In this document: piece after piece, positions 27,559-37,252 of the stretch
Layout: every line of letters starts with the position of its first letter
Position numbering within the stretch: the first letter of the stretch is position 1
NCBI GenBank assembly: GCA_021741145.1
Contig: JAIOYK010000021.1
Location: 1-64,000, forward strand
Length of the DNA: 64,000 nucleotides
DNA from: Rhodospirillum sp.
GTDB lineage: Bacteria > Pseudomonadota > Alphaproteobacteria > Rhodospirillales > Rhodospirillaceae
Direction of reading: 5' to 3'
Program-made: the position numbers and the translations under genes
Notes under the pieces: model-generated
What the model saw: the letters and a program-made list of their open reading frames with translations, nothing else
What the model was told of the DNA's origin: nothing
The model's database searches: none

Positions 27559-28194
27559 ATGTTCCGCCCCAAAACCTCTCCCGCCGCCGACCGGCGGGAA
27601 CGCAAGCGCCGGATAGCCCAGGACCATCTGGCCGAGACCGCCTTTCATCTGTTCGAGACCCACGGCTATCAGGCGGTCACCATGGAACGCATCGCCACGG
27701 TCGCGGATGTGGCCAAGGCCACCCTGTACAAGTACTTCCCGGTCAAGGAGGCCCTGCTGGCCCATCGCTTCCATGGGGAGTTGGCCGCGGAAGCGCCGGA
27801 GCTTCTCGCCCGGATCCGATCCCTGCCCCGCTTCAGGGATCGGATCACCCACGTCCTTCGGGAGTCCGCGGACTGGTCCGAACGCAAGCGCCCCTATCTC
27901 GGGGCTTACCTGCGCTACCGCTTCGCCACCGTCTCTTTCCACGAGGAGGAGCCTCCCTCGGACCAGGATCGGAGCGGTATGGGGCGGCTTCTGGAAGTCC
28001 TTATCATCCAGGGCCAAAAGGACGGAGATCTACGGACCGACATCCCGGCCTGGTCCCTGGCCTGGTCCCTGGAGTTCCTCTATCTGGGCGCGTTGACGCG
28101 GTGGCTCGGTCAGCCCGCCAACGACCTGACAAACGCGTTCGACCAATTGCTCACCCTTTTCCTCGATGGCGCCGAGATGGAGAGACGACCATGA
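27559..28194 (+). CDS. TetR-family transcriptional regulator
   Basis: The 211-residue protein has a TetR helix-turn-helix (AETAFHLFETHGYQAVTMERIATVADVAKATLYKYFPVK split across the first 65 residues) and a variable ligand domain. Its stop overlaps the start of the dikinase gene as ATGA, so the two are cotranscribed and the regulator probably controls that gene together with itself. The ligand is unknown; an antibiotic is one possibility given its partner. Confidence 0.9.
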   Translation: MFRPKTSPAADRRERKRRIAQDHLAETAFHLFETHGYQAVTMERIATVADVAKATLYKYFPVKEALLAHRFHGELAAEAPELLARIRSLPRFRDRITHVLRESADWSERKRPYLGAYLRYRFATVSFHEEEPPSDQDRSGMGRLLEVLIIQGQKDGDLRTDIPAWSLAWSLEFLYLGALTRWLGQPANDLTNAFDQLLTLFLDGAEMERRP

Positions 28195-30734
28195 CCTCCC
28201 TCTCCTGTCCGACCCTCCTCGATTGGGACGCCGCGGCCGCGGCTGGAGCGGCCCGGGCCGGGGGTAAGGGGTGGATCCTGAGCCTCCTTCACCAACGCGG
28301 CCTTCCCGTGCCCCCCGGCGTCATACTTTCCGTCGACGCGGTCCCCCATAAGGACTTGCCCCGGCTGTTGGAAATGGAATTAGAGCGCCGAGGCTGGACC
28401 GACACGCCCCTGGCCATCCGCTCCTCCGCGCCGGACGAGGATTCCCTGGGGGCGTCCTTCGCGGGCATCCACCTATCCTTCCTGAACGTCACGGGGCTGG
28501 AGGCGATCCTGACGGCCATCAAGGCGGTCTGGGACTCCCGGACCTCCGCCCACGCCCGGGCCTATCGGAGCCGTATGGGAATGGGCGAGGAGACTCGGGG
28601 CATGGCGGTGATTGTCATGCCTCTTCTGGAAGCGGAAAGCGCGGGGATCCTCTTCACCTGCGATCCCCTGACGGGCCGCCGGGACCGGGTGATCATCCAC
28701 GCCAATTGGCACTTGGGTGAGTCCCTTGTCGGGGGCATGACGGAGGGGGACGCCTACGCCGTTGCCCCCGACCCCCTGGCGGACGGCCCCGTTCCCGTGG
28801 TCTTGACCCCCGGCCCCAAAACCGTATCGACCCGTCCTCGGACCGGGGAGATGGGAACGGAAACCCTGCCAACCCCGCCACACCTCCGCGGGCGGTCTGT
28901 CCTGAGCGATACCCAGGCCCGAGTGCTCGCCGCCCTGGCCCGGGACGCGGCGGATGCCCTGGACTACACGGGCGGCACCGAATACGACATGGAATGGGTC
29001 TGGGACGGGAACCAATTCTGGCTGGTCCAAGCCCGTCCCGTCACGACGGAGAACCACTGGACCTATCCGGCCCTCGCCAACCAACCGACCTACTGGACCC
29101 GGGGCAACAGCCGAGAAGTGGTCCCCGATCCCCTCTCCCCCATCGACTGGCATTTCAGCCAGAAGATGATCAATCGCATGCTGACCCACGGCTACCGGCT
29201 CGCCGGGTACGCCCCTTTGCCTGGCCTGCGCCGGGGTGCTCTCTTCCAGGGGCGCCTTTACCTGGACGCCACCCTGATCCAATGGGAAGGGTACGACGCC
29301 CTTGGGGTCGATCCCCAGGTGATGAACGACATGCTCGGCGGCCCCCAACCAGTCATCCCGCTCCCCAAGCAGGGGATCACCCTCCGCCTCGCCCGGCTGG
29401 GCCGCATGCTCGGATACATCCTGGCCACCCGGGGTCCCCGCGGTCGAGCGGAGACAACCCTGCGCGAGGCCCACCTCCGCGCCACGGAATGGCGCCAAGC
29501 GGACCGCACCCTTCCTCCAGGGATGATTGCCCGTGATCTCCGCCAAAGAGCGGTCATCCTCCTGGGGAGCGACGACCTACTCTTCCTCCAAGCGTCCGGA
29601 GGCGGAGCGTTGAACACCCTGGGGATCATCCTGGGCAAATACCTGCCTGGCGAAGGCCCCCCCCTGGCCGAGGCCGCCATGGGCGATGGCCCCCCCAGCG
29701 TCACGGCCCGGCAAGGCCATGCCCTGGTAAGCCTTGCCAGGGTCGCCCGGTCCGACGCGTCCGCTTGGGCCTGGATCACGGCGCCGGACCGGAATACCCG
29801 TGCCTGGGACCGCGCGCTCCCCCCCGAAAGCCCGTTCCGCCTAGCCTTCGCCCAGGTCTTGGAGGCCTATGGTCACCGGGCGGTTAAGGAAACCTATCTG
29901 CGCTCCCCTCGCTGGAGGGAAGATCCTGGCTACCTCCTGGACCTGCTGCCGGTGCTCGCCGACCAAACCCCCGAGACCGGAATCGAGCAACGGCGGGTTC
30001 GGGCGACCCAGGCGCGGGAGACACTGTTGGTGGCCCTGCCCTTCTGGGTCCGGGGTTTCGTCAAAGGCCTGCTGAAACAGGCCAAAAGAGAGATCAACGA
30101 CCGGGAGGCGGCGCGAAGCGCCATGGTCGCCCATTTGGAAGTCCTCCGATTGGACCTGTTGGCCATCGGCGCCGCCTTCGCGGGTCCGGGTCCCGACGCC
30201 CTGGACCGGGCCGAGGCCATTTTCACCCTCACCCTGACCGAGGCCCTAGCCCTGGCGGAAGGGCGCCTGTCCCCCGCCGCCGCGGCCCGCCGTATCACCG
30301 ACCGGCGGCCCCGGTTGGAGGCCTGGGCCGCCACGCCCGAACCCCTGGTCCTGAAACAGCGGGAGGGCATGCGCGCAACAGCCCCTGAGGAGGGAGCCCC
30401 GCGACAACACGGGACAACCCTCACCGGGGTGGGCCTCTCCCAAGGCCGGGCAACGGGGCGAGCACGGATCGCCCGCGATCCGACCCAGGCCCTCTCCCTG
30501 GCCGAAGGCGACATCTTGGTCGCCCCCTCCACCGATCCAGCCTGGACACCCCTCTTCCTGAAAGCCGGAGGACTGGTCATGGAAACGGGCGGGATCCTCT
30601 CCCACGGCGCCATCGTCGCCCGGGAATTCGGCATCCCCGCCGTGGCCAATCTGCCCGGTATTCTCGACAACCTTCCCGACGGAGCCCTGATCACCGTGGA
30701 CGGGACGCGTGGAGAGGTTCTTCTCGAAGCGTGA
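28191..30734 (+). CDS. Rifampin-phosphotransferase-like PEP-synthase-family enzyme
   Basis: The 847-residue protein has an N-terminal ATP-grasp domain (GGKGWILSLL, AIRSSAPDEDSLGASFAG, YDMEWVWDGNQFWLVQARP), a central helical domain beginning NSREVVPDPLSPIDW, and a C-terminal swivelling phosphohistidine domain (GGILSHGAIVAREFGIPAV, His near residue 805). There is no PEP-binding barrel. This ATP-grasp/substrate/His order is that of rifampin phosphotransferases and differs from PEP synthase. It would move the beta-phosphate of ATP to an unknown acceptor, leaving AMP and phosphate. Antibiotic inactivation is plausible but not shown. It lies in an apparent insertion between pdhA and ftsB. Confidence 0.8.
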   Translation: MTSLSCPTLLDWDAAAAAGAARAGGKGWILSLLHQRGLPVPPGVILSVDAVPHKDLPRLLEMELERRGWTDTPLAIRSSAPDEDSLGASFAGIHLSFLNVTGLEAILTAIKAVWDSRTSAHARAYRSRMGMGEETRGMAVIVMPLLEAESAGILFTCDPLTGRRDRVIIHANWHLGESLVGGMTEGDAYAVAPDPLADGPVPVVLTPGPKTVSTRPRTGEMGTETLPTPPHLRGRSVLSDTQARVLAALARDAADALDYTGGTEYDMEWVWDGNQFWLVQARPVTTENHWTYPALANQPTYWTRGNSREVVPDPLSPIDWHFSQKMINRMLTHGYRLAGYAPLPGLRRGALFQGRLYLDATLIQWEGYDALGVDPQVMNDMLGGPQPVIPLPKQGITLRLARLGRMLGYILATRGPRGRAETTLREAHLRATEWRQADRTLPPGMIARDLRQRAVILLGSDDLLFLQASGGGALNTLGIILGKYLPGEGPPLAEAAMGDGPPSVTARQGHALVSLARVARSDASAWAWITAPDRNTRAWDRALPPESPFRLAFAQVLEAYGHRAVKETYLRSPRWREDPGYLLDLLPVLADQTPETGIEQRRVRATQARETLLVALPFWVRGFVKGLLKQAKREINDREAARSAMVAHLEVLRLDLLAIGAAFAGPGPDALDRAEAIFTLTLTEALALAEGRLSPAAAARRITDRRPRLEAWAATPEPLVLKQREGMRATAPEEGAPRQHGTTLTGVGLSQGRATGRARIARDPTQALSLAEGDILVAPSTDPAWTPLFLKAGGLVMETGGILSHGAIVAREFGIPAVANLPGILDNLPDGALITVDGTRGEVLLEA

Positions 30735-30755
30735 GATATGGGGGAACGGATCCGC

Positions 30756-31082
30756 CTATTTCCCGCCCCCTTGGGGCAGGAGGATCACCCTTTCGTCGGG
30801 GCGGATGCGGTTGAGCATCTGACGCGCCCGCTCGTCGAGCAGGTCTGGATCCAAGCTGTTCGGGGAAAGGCGGTCCACCCGGGCCTGAAGGTCCGCCTCC
30901 TCGGCTTTGCGCAGAGCCAAAAGATGCTTGGCCTCGGAGATTTCCGTATTGAGCTGGGCAAGGGACAAAACCCCCCTAGACCCCTGAACGGCGTGGTAGC
31001 CGAAATAGCCCGCGGCCAGCAACCCGATCAGAGAGCCGAGAAACCCGCGTACCCGCGCTTTATGGAATCCGTGCGACATCAT
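30756..31082 (-). CDS. ftsB: FtsB-like septum formation initiator
   Basis: The 108-residue protein has one membrane helix (GFLGSLIGLLAAGYFGYHAV, residues 13-32), a coiled coil (LAQLNTEISEAKHLLALRKAEEADLQARV) and the family's DLLDERARQMLNRIRPDE. FtsB joins FtsL and FtsQ in the divisome at the inner membrane. In alphaproteobacteria the gene commonly lies between eno and pdhA, so its distance of 3.6 kb from pdhA here supports an insertion of the TetR/dikinase pair. Confidence 0.88.
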   Translation of the reverse strand: MMSHGFHKARVRGFLGSLIGLLAAGYFGYHAVQGSRGVLSLAQLNTEISEAKHLLALRKAEEADLQARVDRLSPNSLDPDLLDERARQMLNRIRPDERVILLPQGGGK

Positions 31083-31307
31083 GGGGCCATGGGATCACGC
31101 TCGAGTCGACCGGTCAAGCCGCAACGCAATAACCGGATTCTCTTTTTAATAACAATGCGATGGAAAGATATCTTTAGGTAGTTTGCCATCAAATACTTAA
31201 GGATGGATAAAGACTTTTGGAGTCAAGACAAGGGGCCGGTAGCGACCGCCTGGAGGATCTGTCACAGTCCCCCTCGGAATGCAAGCTGGAGAGGGAAGGA
31301 GGCTCCC

Positions 31308-32300
31308 ATGATTTTGGGCTACTGGGAGGAAAGCGGTCGGCTGAAGCGGGCTCCAGCGCCCATGCACGCGACCGACCGCATTATCTGGTACGACCTGATC
31401 TCCCCCACGTCGCGGGAAGAGGCCCAACTTGAGTCCATCCTGAACATCAACGTCCCCAGCCGGGAAGAGATGGAGGAGATCGAGATCTCCAGCCGCCTCT
31501 ATCAGGAGGACGATGCGATCTTCATGACGGCGATCCTGCTTTCGGCGACGGACACGGACAATCCCCAGTCCTCTCCCGTGACCTTTGTGTTGACGGGCGA
31601 CAAGCTGGTGACCATCCGCTATTCCGAACCCAAGGCTTTCGAAGCCTTTCCAATGCGAGCGGAGAAAACGAACCTATCCTGCTTCGGCGGGGAAAAGGTG
31701 CTGCTGGCGCTTTTGGAAGCAGTGGTGGACCGCCTGGCCGACGTGATTGAGCGGGACGCCCGGGAAATCGACCGCCTGTCCCAGGAAATCTTCACCCAGG
31801 ACGACCCACCCTCGAGCAAGACCAAGGGGCCGACGGCCCGAAGCAAGGACTATCAAAAGATCCTCAAGACAATTGGCCGCAAGGGTGACCTGACCAGCGA
31901 CATCCGCGAGAGCATGGTCAGCCTGCTAAGATTGTTCGTCTACATGGCCCAGGTCACGACGGAACGGAAGAGTACCAAGGACAGTCGGGCGCGGATCAAG
32001 ACCCTGCAGCGGGACGCCCAATCCCTGATCGACCACGCGACGTTCTTGTCGTCGAAGATCACGTTCCTCTTGGACGCGACCCTGGGGATGATCAACATCG
32101 AGCAGAACGCGATCATCAAGATCTTCTCGGTGGTGGCGGTCATCTTCCTGCCGCCGACCCTTGTGGCGAGCATCTACGGCATGAACTTCCAATTCATGCC
32201 AGAGTTGGGCTGGCACATGGGCTACCCACTGGCCTTGCTCATCATGCTGATTTCGGCCATCCTCCCCTATCGGTTGTTTAAGCGGTGGGGGTGGCTGTAA
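31308..32300 (+). CDS. corA: CorA-family magnesium/divalent metal channel
   Basis: The 330-residue protein has a long cytoplasmic domain and two C-terminal membrane helices; the first ends in the signature YGMNF. The start at 31308 has ggaagg and ggagg upstream. It imports Mg2+ and perhaps Co2+ or Ni2+. It is transcribed divergently from ftsB. Confidence 0.93.
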   Translation: MILGYWEESGRLKRAPAPMHATDRIIWYDLISPTSREEAQLESILNINVPSREEMEEIEISSRLYQEDDAIFMTAILLSATDTDNPQSSPVTFVLTGDKLVTIRYSEPKAFEAFPMRAEKTNLSCFGGEKVLLALLEAVVDRLADVIERDAREIDRLSQEIFTQDDPPSSKTKGPTARSKDYQKILKTIGRKGDLTSDIRESMVSLLRLFVYMAQVTTERKSTKDSRARIKTLQRDAQSLIDHATFLSSKITFLLDATLGMINIEQNAIIKIFSVVAVIFLPPTLVASIYGMNFQFMPELGWHMGYPLALLIMLISAILPYRLFKRWGWL

Positions 32301-32389
32301 AGTCTGCGTGAGCGACGGCCCCCTCCCCGACAGCCCCCTCCCCGATGACCCCTCTCGCCATCATGGGCACCCTACCCGCCGTCGGGGAT

Positions 32390-34702
32390 CTACGGCGCCG
32401 GGCCGACCGGGCCAAGCGGTTCAGCTTCACCGCCCTCTGGCGGAGTTTGCGCGACCGACGGCCCACCCGTGGCGGGCAAGGTGAAGAAGAAGGTGCTGCC
32501 TTCGCCCAAGGTGCTTTCGACCCAGATGCGGCCGCCGTGGCTCTCGACGATTTTCTTGCAGATGGACAGCCCAACCCCCGTGCCTCCGCCATAGTCGTCC
32601 CGGCCATGGAGCCGTTGGAACAAGCGGAAGATGCGGTCGTAGAAGTGCTGCTTCATATCGATTCCAATGCCATTGTCCCGCACGGAAAACTCCCATTGGG
32701 CGCCCCGCCGTGTACACCCGACGGAAATCTCCGGGCGTCGGTCCGGCGAGCGGTATTTCAAGGCATTGCCGATCACGTTCAGGAACAGCCGCTCCACCTC
32801 CTCCCGACTGGCATGGACCTTGGCCCCATGGCAGGTGATTTCCACCCGCGCCTCCGCCTCGGCGACCCCGGCTTTCAAATGCCCAAGAACCGCGCCAATC
32901 ACCCTTTCCAAGGACAGGTCCTCGCGAGGGGCGGAGGTTCGTCCGACCCGGGAGTACTCCAGCAGGTCCCGGATCAACCGATCCATGCGGGTCGCCCCAT
33001 CATGGACGAAATGCAGGTATTCCGCCTGCTCGGGCGCCAGCCCCTCGCCCAAGCTCCGCTCCAGCAGGGTCGTGAAACTCGCCACGGTCCGCAAGGGTTC
33101 GCGCAAGTCGTGGGAGGCTACGTAGGCGAAGGATTCCAAGTCCGCGTTCGACCGACGCAATTCCTCGTTCGTCTTCCTCAGGGCCTCCTCGATCCGCTTA
33201 CGGTCGGTGATGTCCCGGGCCAGGCCAAGGACGCCGATTATCCGCCCCTCCTCGTCCTTCAGTGGCGTTTTGATGGTTTCGTGCAGGGCCCGATGGCCAT
33301 CATCGGCGAAGGTCAACCATTCCTCGTTCATCAAGGAGCGCCCGGCCGCGATGGCTTGCCGGTCATTATGACGGAAGAACGCCGCGGTCTCCCGGTCGAC
33401 GAAGGCGAAGTCGTCCTTGCCCAGCAGGTCCGCTTCCTTCGCGCCGTAGAGCCGTTCGAAAACCGGGTTGCAAGCCATATAGCGGCCCTCGACATCCTTG
33501 AGCCAAACCAGATCGGGGATAGTATCCAGGATCTGCCGTTTCAGAAGCTCGCTGGCCCGAACCGCTCCTTCCAGGCGCTTCAAGTCCGTCACGTCCTGGA
33601 TGGCGCCGAACAACTCCAGGGGATTGCCCCGGTTGTCCCGCCGCAGGAGACCCTTGCCGTGGAGCAGTTTCACCGCCCCGGTGGTCTGGTCGATGATCCG
33701 ATAGAGCTTGTCGAAATCCTTACCCTGACCAATCACGTGGTCGCGCAGGTAAGCCTCCATTTCCGCCCGGTCCTCGGGATGGATCACCTTTACCCATCCT
33801 TGGGCTGTCCGGTCATGGGCCGTGTCGATGCCGAAGATTCCGTTCAGGACTTCCGACCCGTCCCATCGGTCCCGGACGATATCATAAACGTAGTGGCCCA
33901 GCTTGGCGATCGCCTGGGCCTCCCGATAGCGAACGAGGAGTGTTTCCAATTGGGCGGACTTGGCGGCGAGTTCCCGCTCCTTGGCGACCTGATCGGTAAC
34001 ATCCAGGATGAAGACAAAGAAGGTGCCGCCGTTCACCGACGAATAATTGATGGCGATCTCGACAGGCCAAATCGTCCCGTCCACGCGCCGGTGCCGAGAT
34101 CGGAAATGGGCCGACTCTTCAAGGACAGCCCGGGCCGCCAATGTACGAATGACGTCTCCATCCTGGTCGGCTTCGAAGTCCGCGATCCGCATACCGATCA
34201 GGCTGTCCCGGTCATAACCGGACAGCCTGGCATAAGTCGCGTTGGCGTCCAGAATGTGGCCGGTCAGGTCCACGGCCCAGAAGCCGAGGGCGGACGTATT
34301 TATGGCATCCCGATAGCGGGCGAGGTACTCCGCGCTCCGTCCCTCCAGACGCTTCCTGTCCGAAACGTCCCGAACCATACCGCAGACCAAATCCGCCCCG
34401 TCTTTCTGGAACAGGGAAATAGTGACCTCCACCGGATATTCCGTCCCGTCCTCGCGGCGGTGGAATGTCTCCCGAAAGGCCTTGCCATCCCGCCGAAGGA
34501 CATCAAGCAGGACGCGCCACCGGTCCCGGTCATAGCCCGGGGCGAAATCAGTGACCCGCAGACCGATAAGATCCTCGCGCGCATAGCCCAAGGCCTCGTG
34601 AGCCGCGGCATTTACCTCGACCACACGCCCATCGGTGTCCAACCAAAACACTTCTATGGGGGTATTGTTCAGGGCGAACAGTGCCATATCGGAAGAAAGC
34701 AT
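32390..34702 (-). CDS. Multi-PAS sensor histidine kinase
   Basis: The 770-residue protein has no membrane segment and contains four PAS domains in a row (each ending in a DVSDRKRLE, DVTDQVAKE, DVTDLKRLE or DITDRKRIE type linker). A HisKA domain follows with ASHDLREPLRTVASF and an HATPase domain with N box NVIGNALKY, G1 DNGIGID and G2 GGTGVGLSICKKI. The H box is of the phytochrome-kinase-like type. No response regulator is adjacent. The ATG at 34702 is preceded by aagggg. The input signal is unknown. Confidence 0.92.
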   Translation of the reverse strand: MLSSDMALFALNNTPIEVFWLDTDGRVVEVNAAAHEALGYAREDLIGLRVTDFAPGYDRDRWRVLLDVLRRDGKAFRETFHRREDGTEYPVEVTISLFQKDGADLVCGMVRDVSDRKRLEGRSAEYLARYRDAINTSALGFWAVDLTGHILDANATYARLSGYDRDSLIGMRIADFEADQDGDVIRTLAARAVLEESAHFRSRHRRVDGTIWPVEIAINYSSVNGGTFFVFILDVTDQVAKERELAAKSAQLETLLVRYREAQAIAKLGHYVYDIVRDRWDGSEVLNGIFGIDTAHDRTAQGWVKVIHPEDRAEMEAYLRDHVIGQGKDFDKLYRIIDQTTGAVKLLHGKGLLRRDNRGNPLELFGAIQDVTDLKRLEGAVRASELLKRQILDTIPDLVWLKDVEGRYMACNPVFERLYGAKEADLLGKDDFAFVDRETAAFFRHNDRQAIAAGRSLMNEEWLTFADDGHRALHETIKTPLKDEEGRIIGVLGLARDITDRKRIEEALRKTNEELRRSNADLESFAYVASHDLREPLRTVASFTTLLERSLGEGLAPEQAEYLHFVHDGATRMDRLIRDLLEYSRVGRTSAPREDLSLERVIGAVLGHLKAGVAEAEARVEITCHGAKVHASREEVERLFLNVIGNALKYRSPDRRPEISVGCTRRGAQWEFSVRDNGIGIDMKQHFYDRIFRLFQRLHGRDDYGGGTGVGLSICKKIVESHGGRIWVESTLGEGSTFFFTLPATGGPSVAQTPPEGGEAEPLGPVGPAP

Positions 34703-35097
34703 CAAACGCCCCTTGGAGTTGCAGAGTGAAATTGTTCATAACCTAGCCCCAAAGCCGTCGGAAACAAATAAGTAACCTGTCCACCGATATCCCATGGAAG
34801 ATCACTGAATCAGTTTAGATAAGTGACGCGCATAAAATTCAAACAGACAACCAAAGTGTCTTAGTCAACAATTCCTACCAAGTCTGTTTCGAATGCGCGG
34901 CGGGGCGTCGCATTCTCTTTACTTTCCTTATGATCGCATAAATTTTAGGCATATGCCCATGTTTGATGTGCATTTTTTAACCAAACGCCTCGTTTCTGGT
35001 CCAGACGCTGAATTTCACTTCGTCCCAATCCTCGGCGAAAGCATCCCATTGGGGACGACCCGTCCCTTGGCATGGATCTTGAACCGTACCCGAGTAG
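34703..35097. other. Stretch without a gene upstream of the guanidine riboswitch
   Basis: About 395 bases without a convincing reading frame. The part at 34760-34960 is AT-rich and should hold the promoters of the histidine kinase (leftward) and of the guanidine operon (rightward). I could not fix a clear -35/-10 pair. Confidence 0.4.
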
Positions 35098-35214
35098 AAA
35101 ACTAGGGTTCCGGCCGGAGGCTATCCTTCCGGTGACTGGTCCGAGAGTTTTCATCCAGCGCCCCCGTCCGCGGATGGCACTGGACACACGGAGGGATAAA
35201 AGCCCGGGAGGCCA
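35098..35214 (+). ncRNA. Guanidine-I (ykkC) riboswitch
   Basis: Three blocks match the conserved core of the guanidine-I aptamer in order and spacing: CTAGGGTTCCGGC at 35102-35114, GACTGGTCCGAGAG at 35134-35147, and ACACGGAGGGATAAAAGCCC followed by GGGAG ending near 35210. Complementary arms between the blocks (CCGGAGG/CCTTCCGG and the loop 35150-35184) support the two-helix fold. It lies 80 bases before the first gene of an import and hydrolysis operon and should switch that operon on when guanidinium binds. Confidence 0.95.
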
Positions 35215-35293
35215 AATACGCGATCGGTCGCGTCGGCTTCCCTGTCGTCCGCCCGGTTGCCGCCCGTCAACCAGCATGGAAGTGGACGACAGC

Positions 35294-36364
35294 ATGATCA
35301 TCAAGACCAGCCTGAAAGCCATTCTGTTCGCCGGAGCGCTCGCGGGAGCCTGCGCCGCCCCCGCCCTGGCGGAGGAAAAATCCAGCTTCAAGGTGGCCTG
35401 GTCCATCTACGCGGGCTGGATGCCCTGGGGTTATATGTCCGATAGCGGCATCATGGACAAATGGGCCAAGACATACGGCATCGACGTCGAGATCATCCAG
35501 GTCAATGACTACATCGAATCCATCAACCAATACGCCGTGGGCGCCGTCGATGGCGTCTCCGCCACCAATATGGACACCCTGTCCATTCCCGCGGGCGGTG
35601 GCCTGGACACCACCGCGCTGATCGTCGGCGACTTCTCCAACGGCAACGACGCCATCCTGGTGAAGGGTGACGGGGATCTGGCGTCACTCAAAGGCAAGCC
35701 AGTCAATCTGGTGGAGTTGTCCGTCTCCCACTACCTGCTGGCTCGGGCCCTTGACAGTGTCGGCCTTGCCGAGCGGGATTTGACGGTCGTCAACACCTCC
35801 GACGCGGACATGGTCGCCGCCTTCGCGACGCCGGACGTGGAAGCGGTGGTCACCTGGAACCCGCTGGTCTCCACCATCATGGAGATGCCCGGTGTCTCCA
35901 AGATCTACGACAGCGCGAAAATTCCCGGCGAGATCATCGACCTGATGGTGGTCAACACCAAGACCCTGGCCGACAACCCGGCCTTCGGCAAGGCCTTGGC
36001 GGGCGCTTGGTACGAAACCATGGCCCTGATGTCCTCGGATACGCCGGAGGGCGCCACGGCCCGCACGGCCATGGCCGAAGCCTCCGGCACCGACCTGGCG
36101 GGCTACGAGACCCAATTGGACGCCACGGCCATGTTTTATGATCCGGCCAAGGCCGTGGCATTCACCAAGAGCGAGGCGTTAAAGACCACCATGGGATATG
36201 TGGCCACCTTCCTGTTCGACCACGGCATCCTGGGCGAGGGCGCGCCCAACGCGGACTTCATCGGCGTGGCCTATCCGGACGGCGCCACCACGGGCGATCC
36301 GAACAACGTCAAGTTCCGCTACGACACCACCTACATGGCCATGGCCGCCGAGGGCAAGCTTTAG
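35294..36364 (+). CDS. Guanidine/urea-type ABC importer binding protein
   Basis: The 356-residue periplasmic protein has a signal peptide (KAILFAGALAGACAAPALA) and the NMT1/nitrate-taurine fold (FKVAWSIYAGWMPWGYM, DGVSATNMDTLSI). This is the binding protein usually found beside urea/guanidine carboxylase or guanidine hydrolase genes and long annotated as a putative urea transporter. Directly behind a guanidine riboswitch, guanidinium is the likely ligand. I start it at 35294; an ATG at 35276 would add six residues. Confidence 0.92.
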   Translation: MIIKTSLKAILFAGALAGACAAPALAEEKSSFKVAWSIYAGWMPWGYMSDSGIMDKWAKTYGIDVEIIQVNDYIESINQYAVGAVDGVSATNMDTLSIPAGGGLDTTALIVGDFSNGNDAILVKGDGDLASLKGKPVNLVELSVSHYLLARALDSVGLAERDLTVVNTSDADMVAAFATPDVEAVVTWNPLVSTIMEMPGVSKIYDSAKIPGEIIDLMVVNTKTLADNPAFGKALAGAWYETMALMSSDTPEGATARTAMAEASGTDLAGYETQLDATAMFYDPAKAVAFTKSEALKTTMGYVATFLFDHGILGEGAPNADFIGVAYPDGATTGDPNNVKFRYDTTYMAMAAEGKL

Positions 36365-36424
36365 GCGCTCCCCCCCTCTCCGCCCCCCTCCCCCGACCTC
36401 CCGCCCATCAGGAGTGCCGTCGCC

Positions 36425-37252
36425 ATGCGTTTGATCAACCGGAAGCCATCCCGACGGTGGGCCGTTGTCCTGGCTCTTCTACCCTTCCTCGCCCTGGTGC
36501 TGGCCTATATGGCTGGATCCGCGGCACGGCTGGCGGAAAACCCCGCGGACAAGCTGTTGCCCGCCCTCACCAAGGTCGCGGAGTCCGCGGTCCGGCTGGC
36601 GACGGAGCAGGATAAGCGGTCCGGCGACGTGCTCCTTTGGGCGGATACGGGGGCCAGTCTGGTCCGCCTGGGGATGGGTATGGGGTTCTCCGTGGCCCTG
36701 GGGCTCGCGGTGGGCATGCTCACCGGGCTTCTGCCCCATGCCCGGGCGGGCCTGTCGCCCTTCGTCGCCACCCTCTCCCTGATCCCGCCCCTGGCGATCC
36801 TGCCCATCCTGCTGATCGTCTTTGGCTTGGGAGAGGTGTCCAAGGTCGCCCTGATCGTCGTCGGCATCGCGCCCGTCCTGGTCCGCGACATGTCCCAAAG
36901 GGCCATGGAGGTCCCACCCGAGCAGGTGGTGAAGGCTCAGACTCTGGGGGCGTCGTCCTGGGTCCTGGCGGTCCGGGTGGTCCTGCCCCAGGTCCTGCCG
37001 CGCCTGATCCAAGCCACCCGGCTGGCCCTGGGTCCGGCCTGGTTGTTCCTTATCGCCGCCGAGGCTATCGCGGCGACGGAGGGACTGGGCTACCGGATCT
37101 TCCTGGTCCGGCGCTACCTCGCCATGGATGTGATCCTGCCCTATGTCCTCTGGATCACGCTCCTCGCCTTCTGCCTCGACTGGGGCTTGCGGACCCTGTC
37201 CCGCAAGGCCTTCCCCTGGTCGCTCACCGAACCGGGGGGAGACGCGCCATGA
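36425..37252 (+). CDS. Guanidine ABC importer permease
   Basis: The 275-residue inner-membrane protein has about six helices and the SsuC/TauC-type EAA loop (VPPEQVVKAQTLGASSWVLA). It overlaps the ATPase gene as ATGA and belongs to the riboswitch-controlled operon. Confidence 0.92.
   Translation: MRLINRKPSRRWAVVLALLPFLALVLAYMAGSAARLAENPADKLLPALTKVAESAVRLATEQDKRSGDVLLWADTGASLVRLGMGMGFSVALGLAVGMLTGLLPHARAGLSPFVATLSLIPPLAILPILLIVFGLGEVSKVALIVVGIAPVLVRDMSQRAMEVPPEQVVKAQTLGASSWVLAVRVVLPQVLPRLIQATRLALGPAWLFLIAAEAIAATEGLGYRIFLVRRYLAMDVILPYVLWITLLAFCLDWGLRTLSRKAFPWSLTEPGGDAP

Noticed and set aside
32345-34729. 794-residue plus-strand open frame
   Set aside because: It lies opposite the multi-PAS histidine kinase, whose motifs are complete, and shows no family pattern itself.
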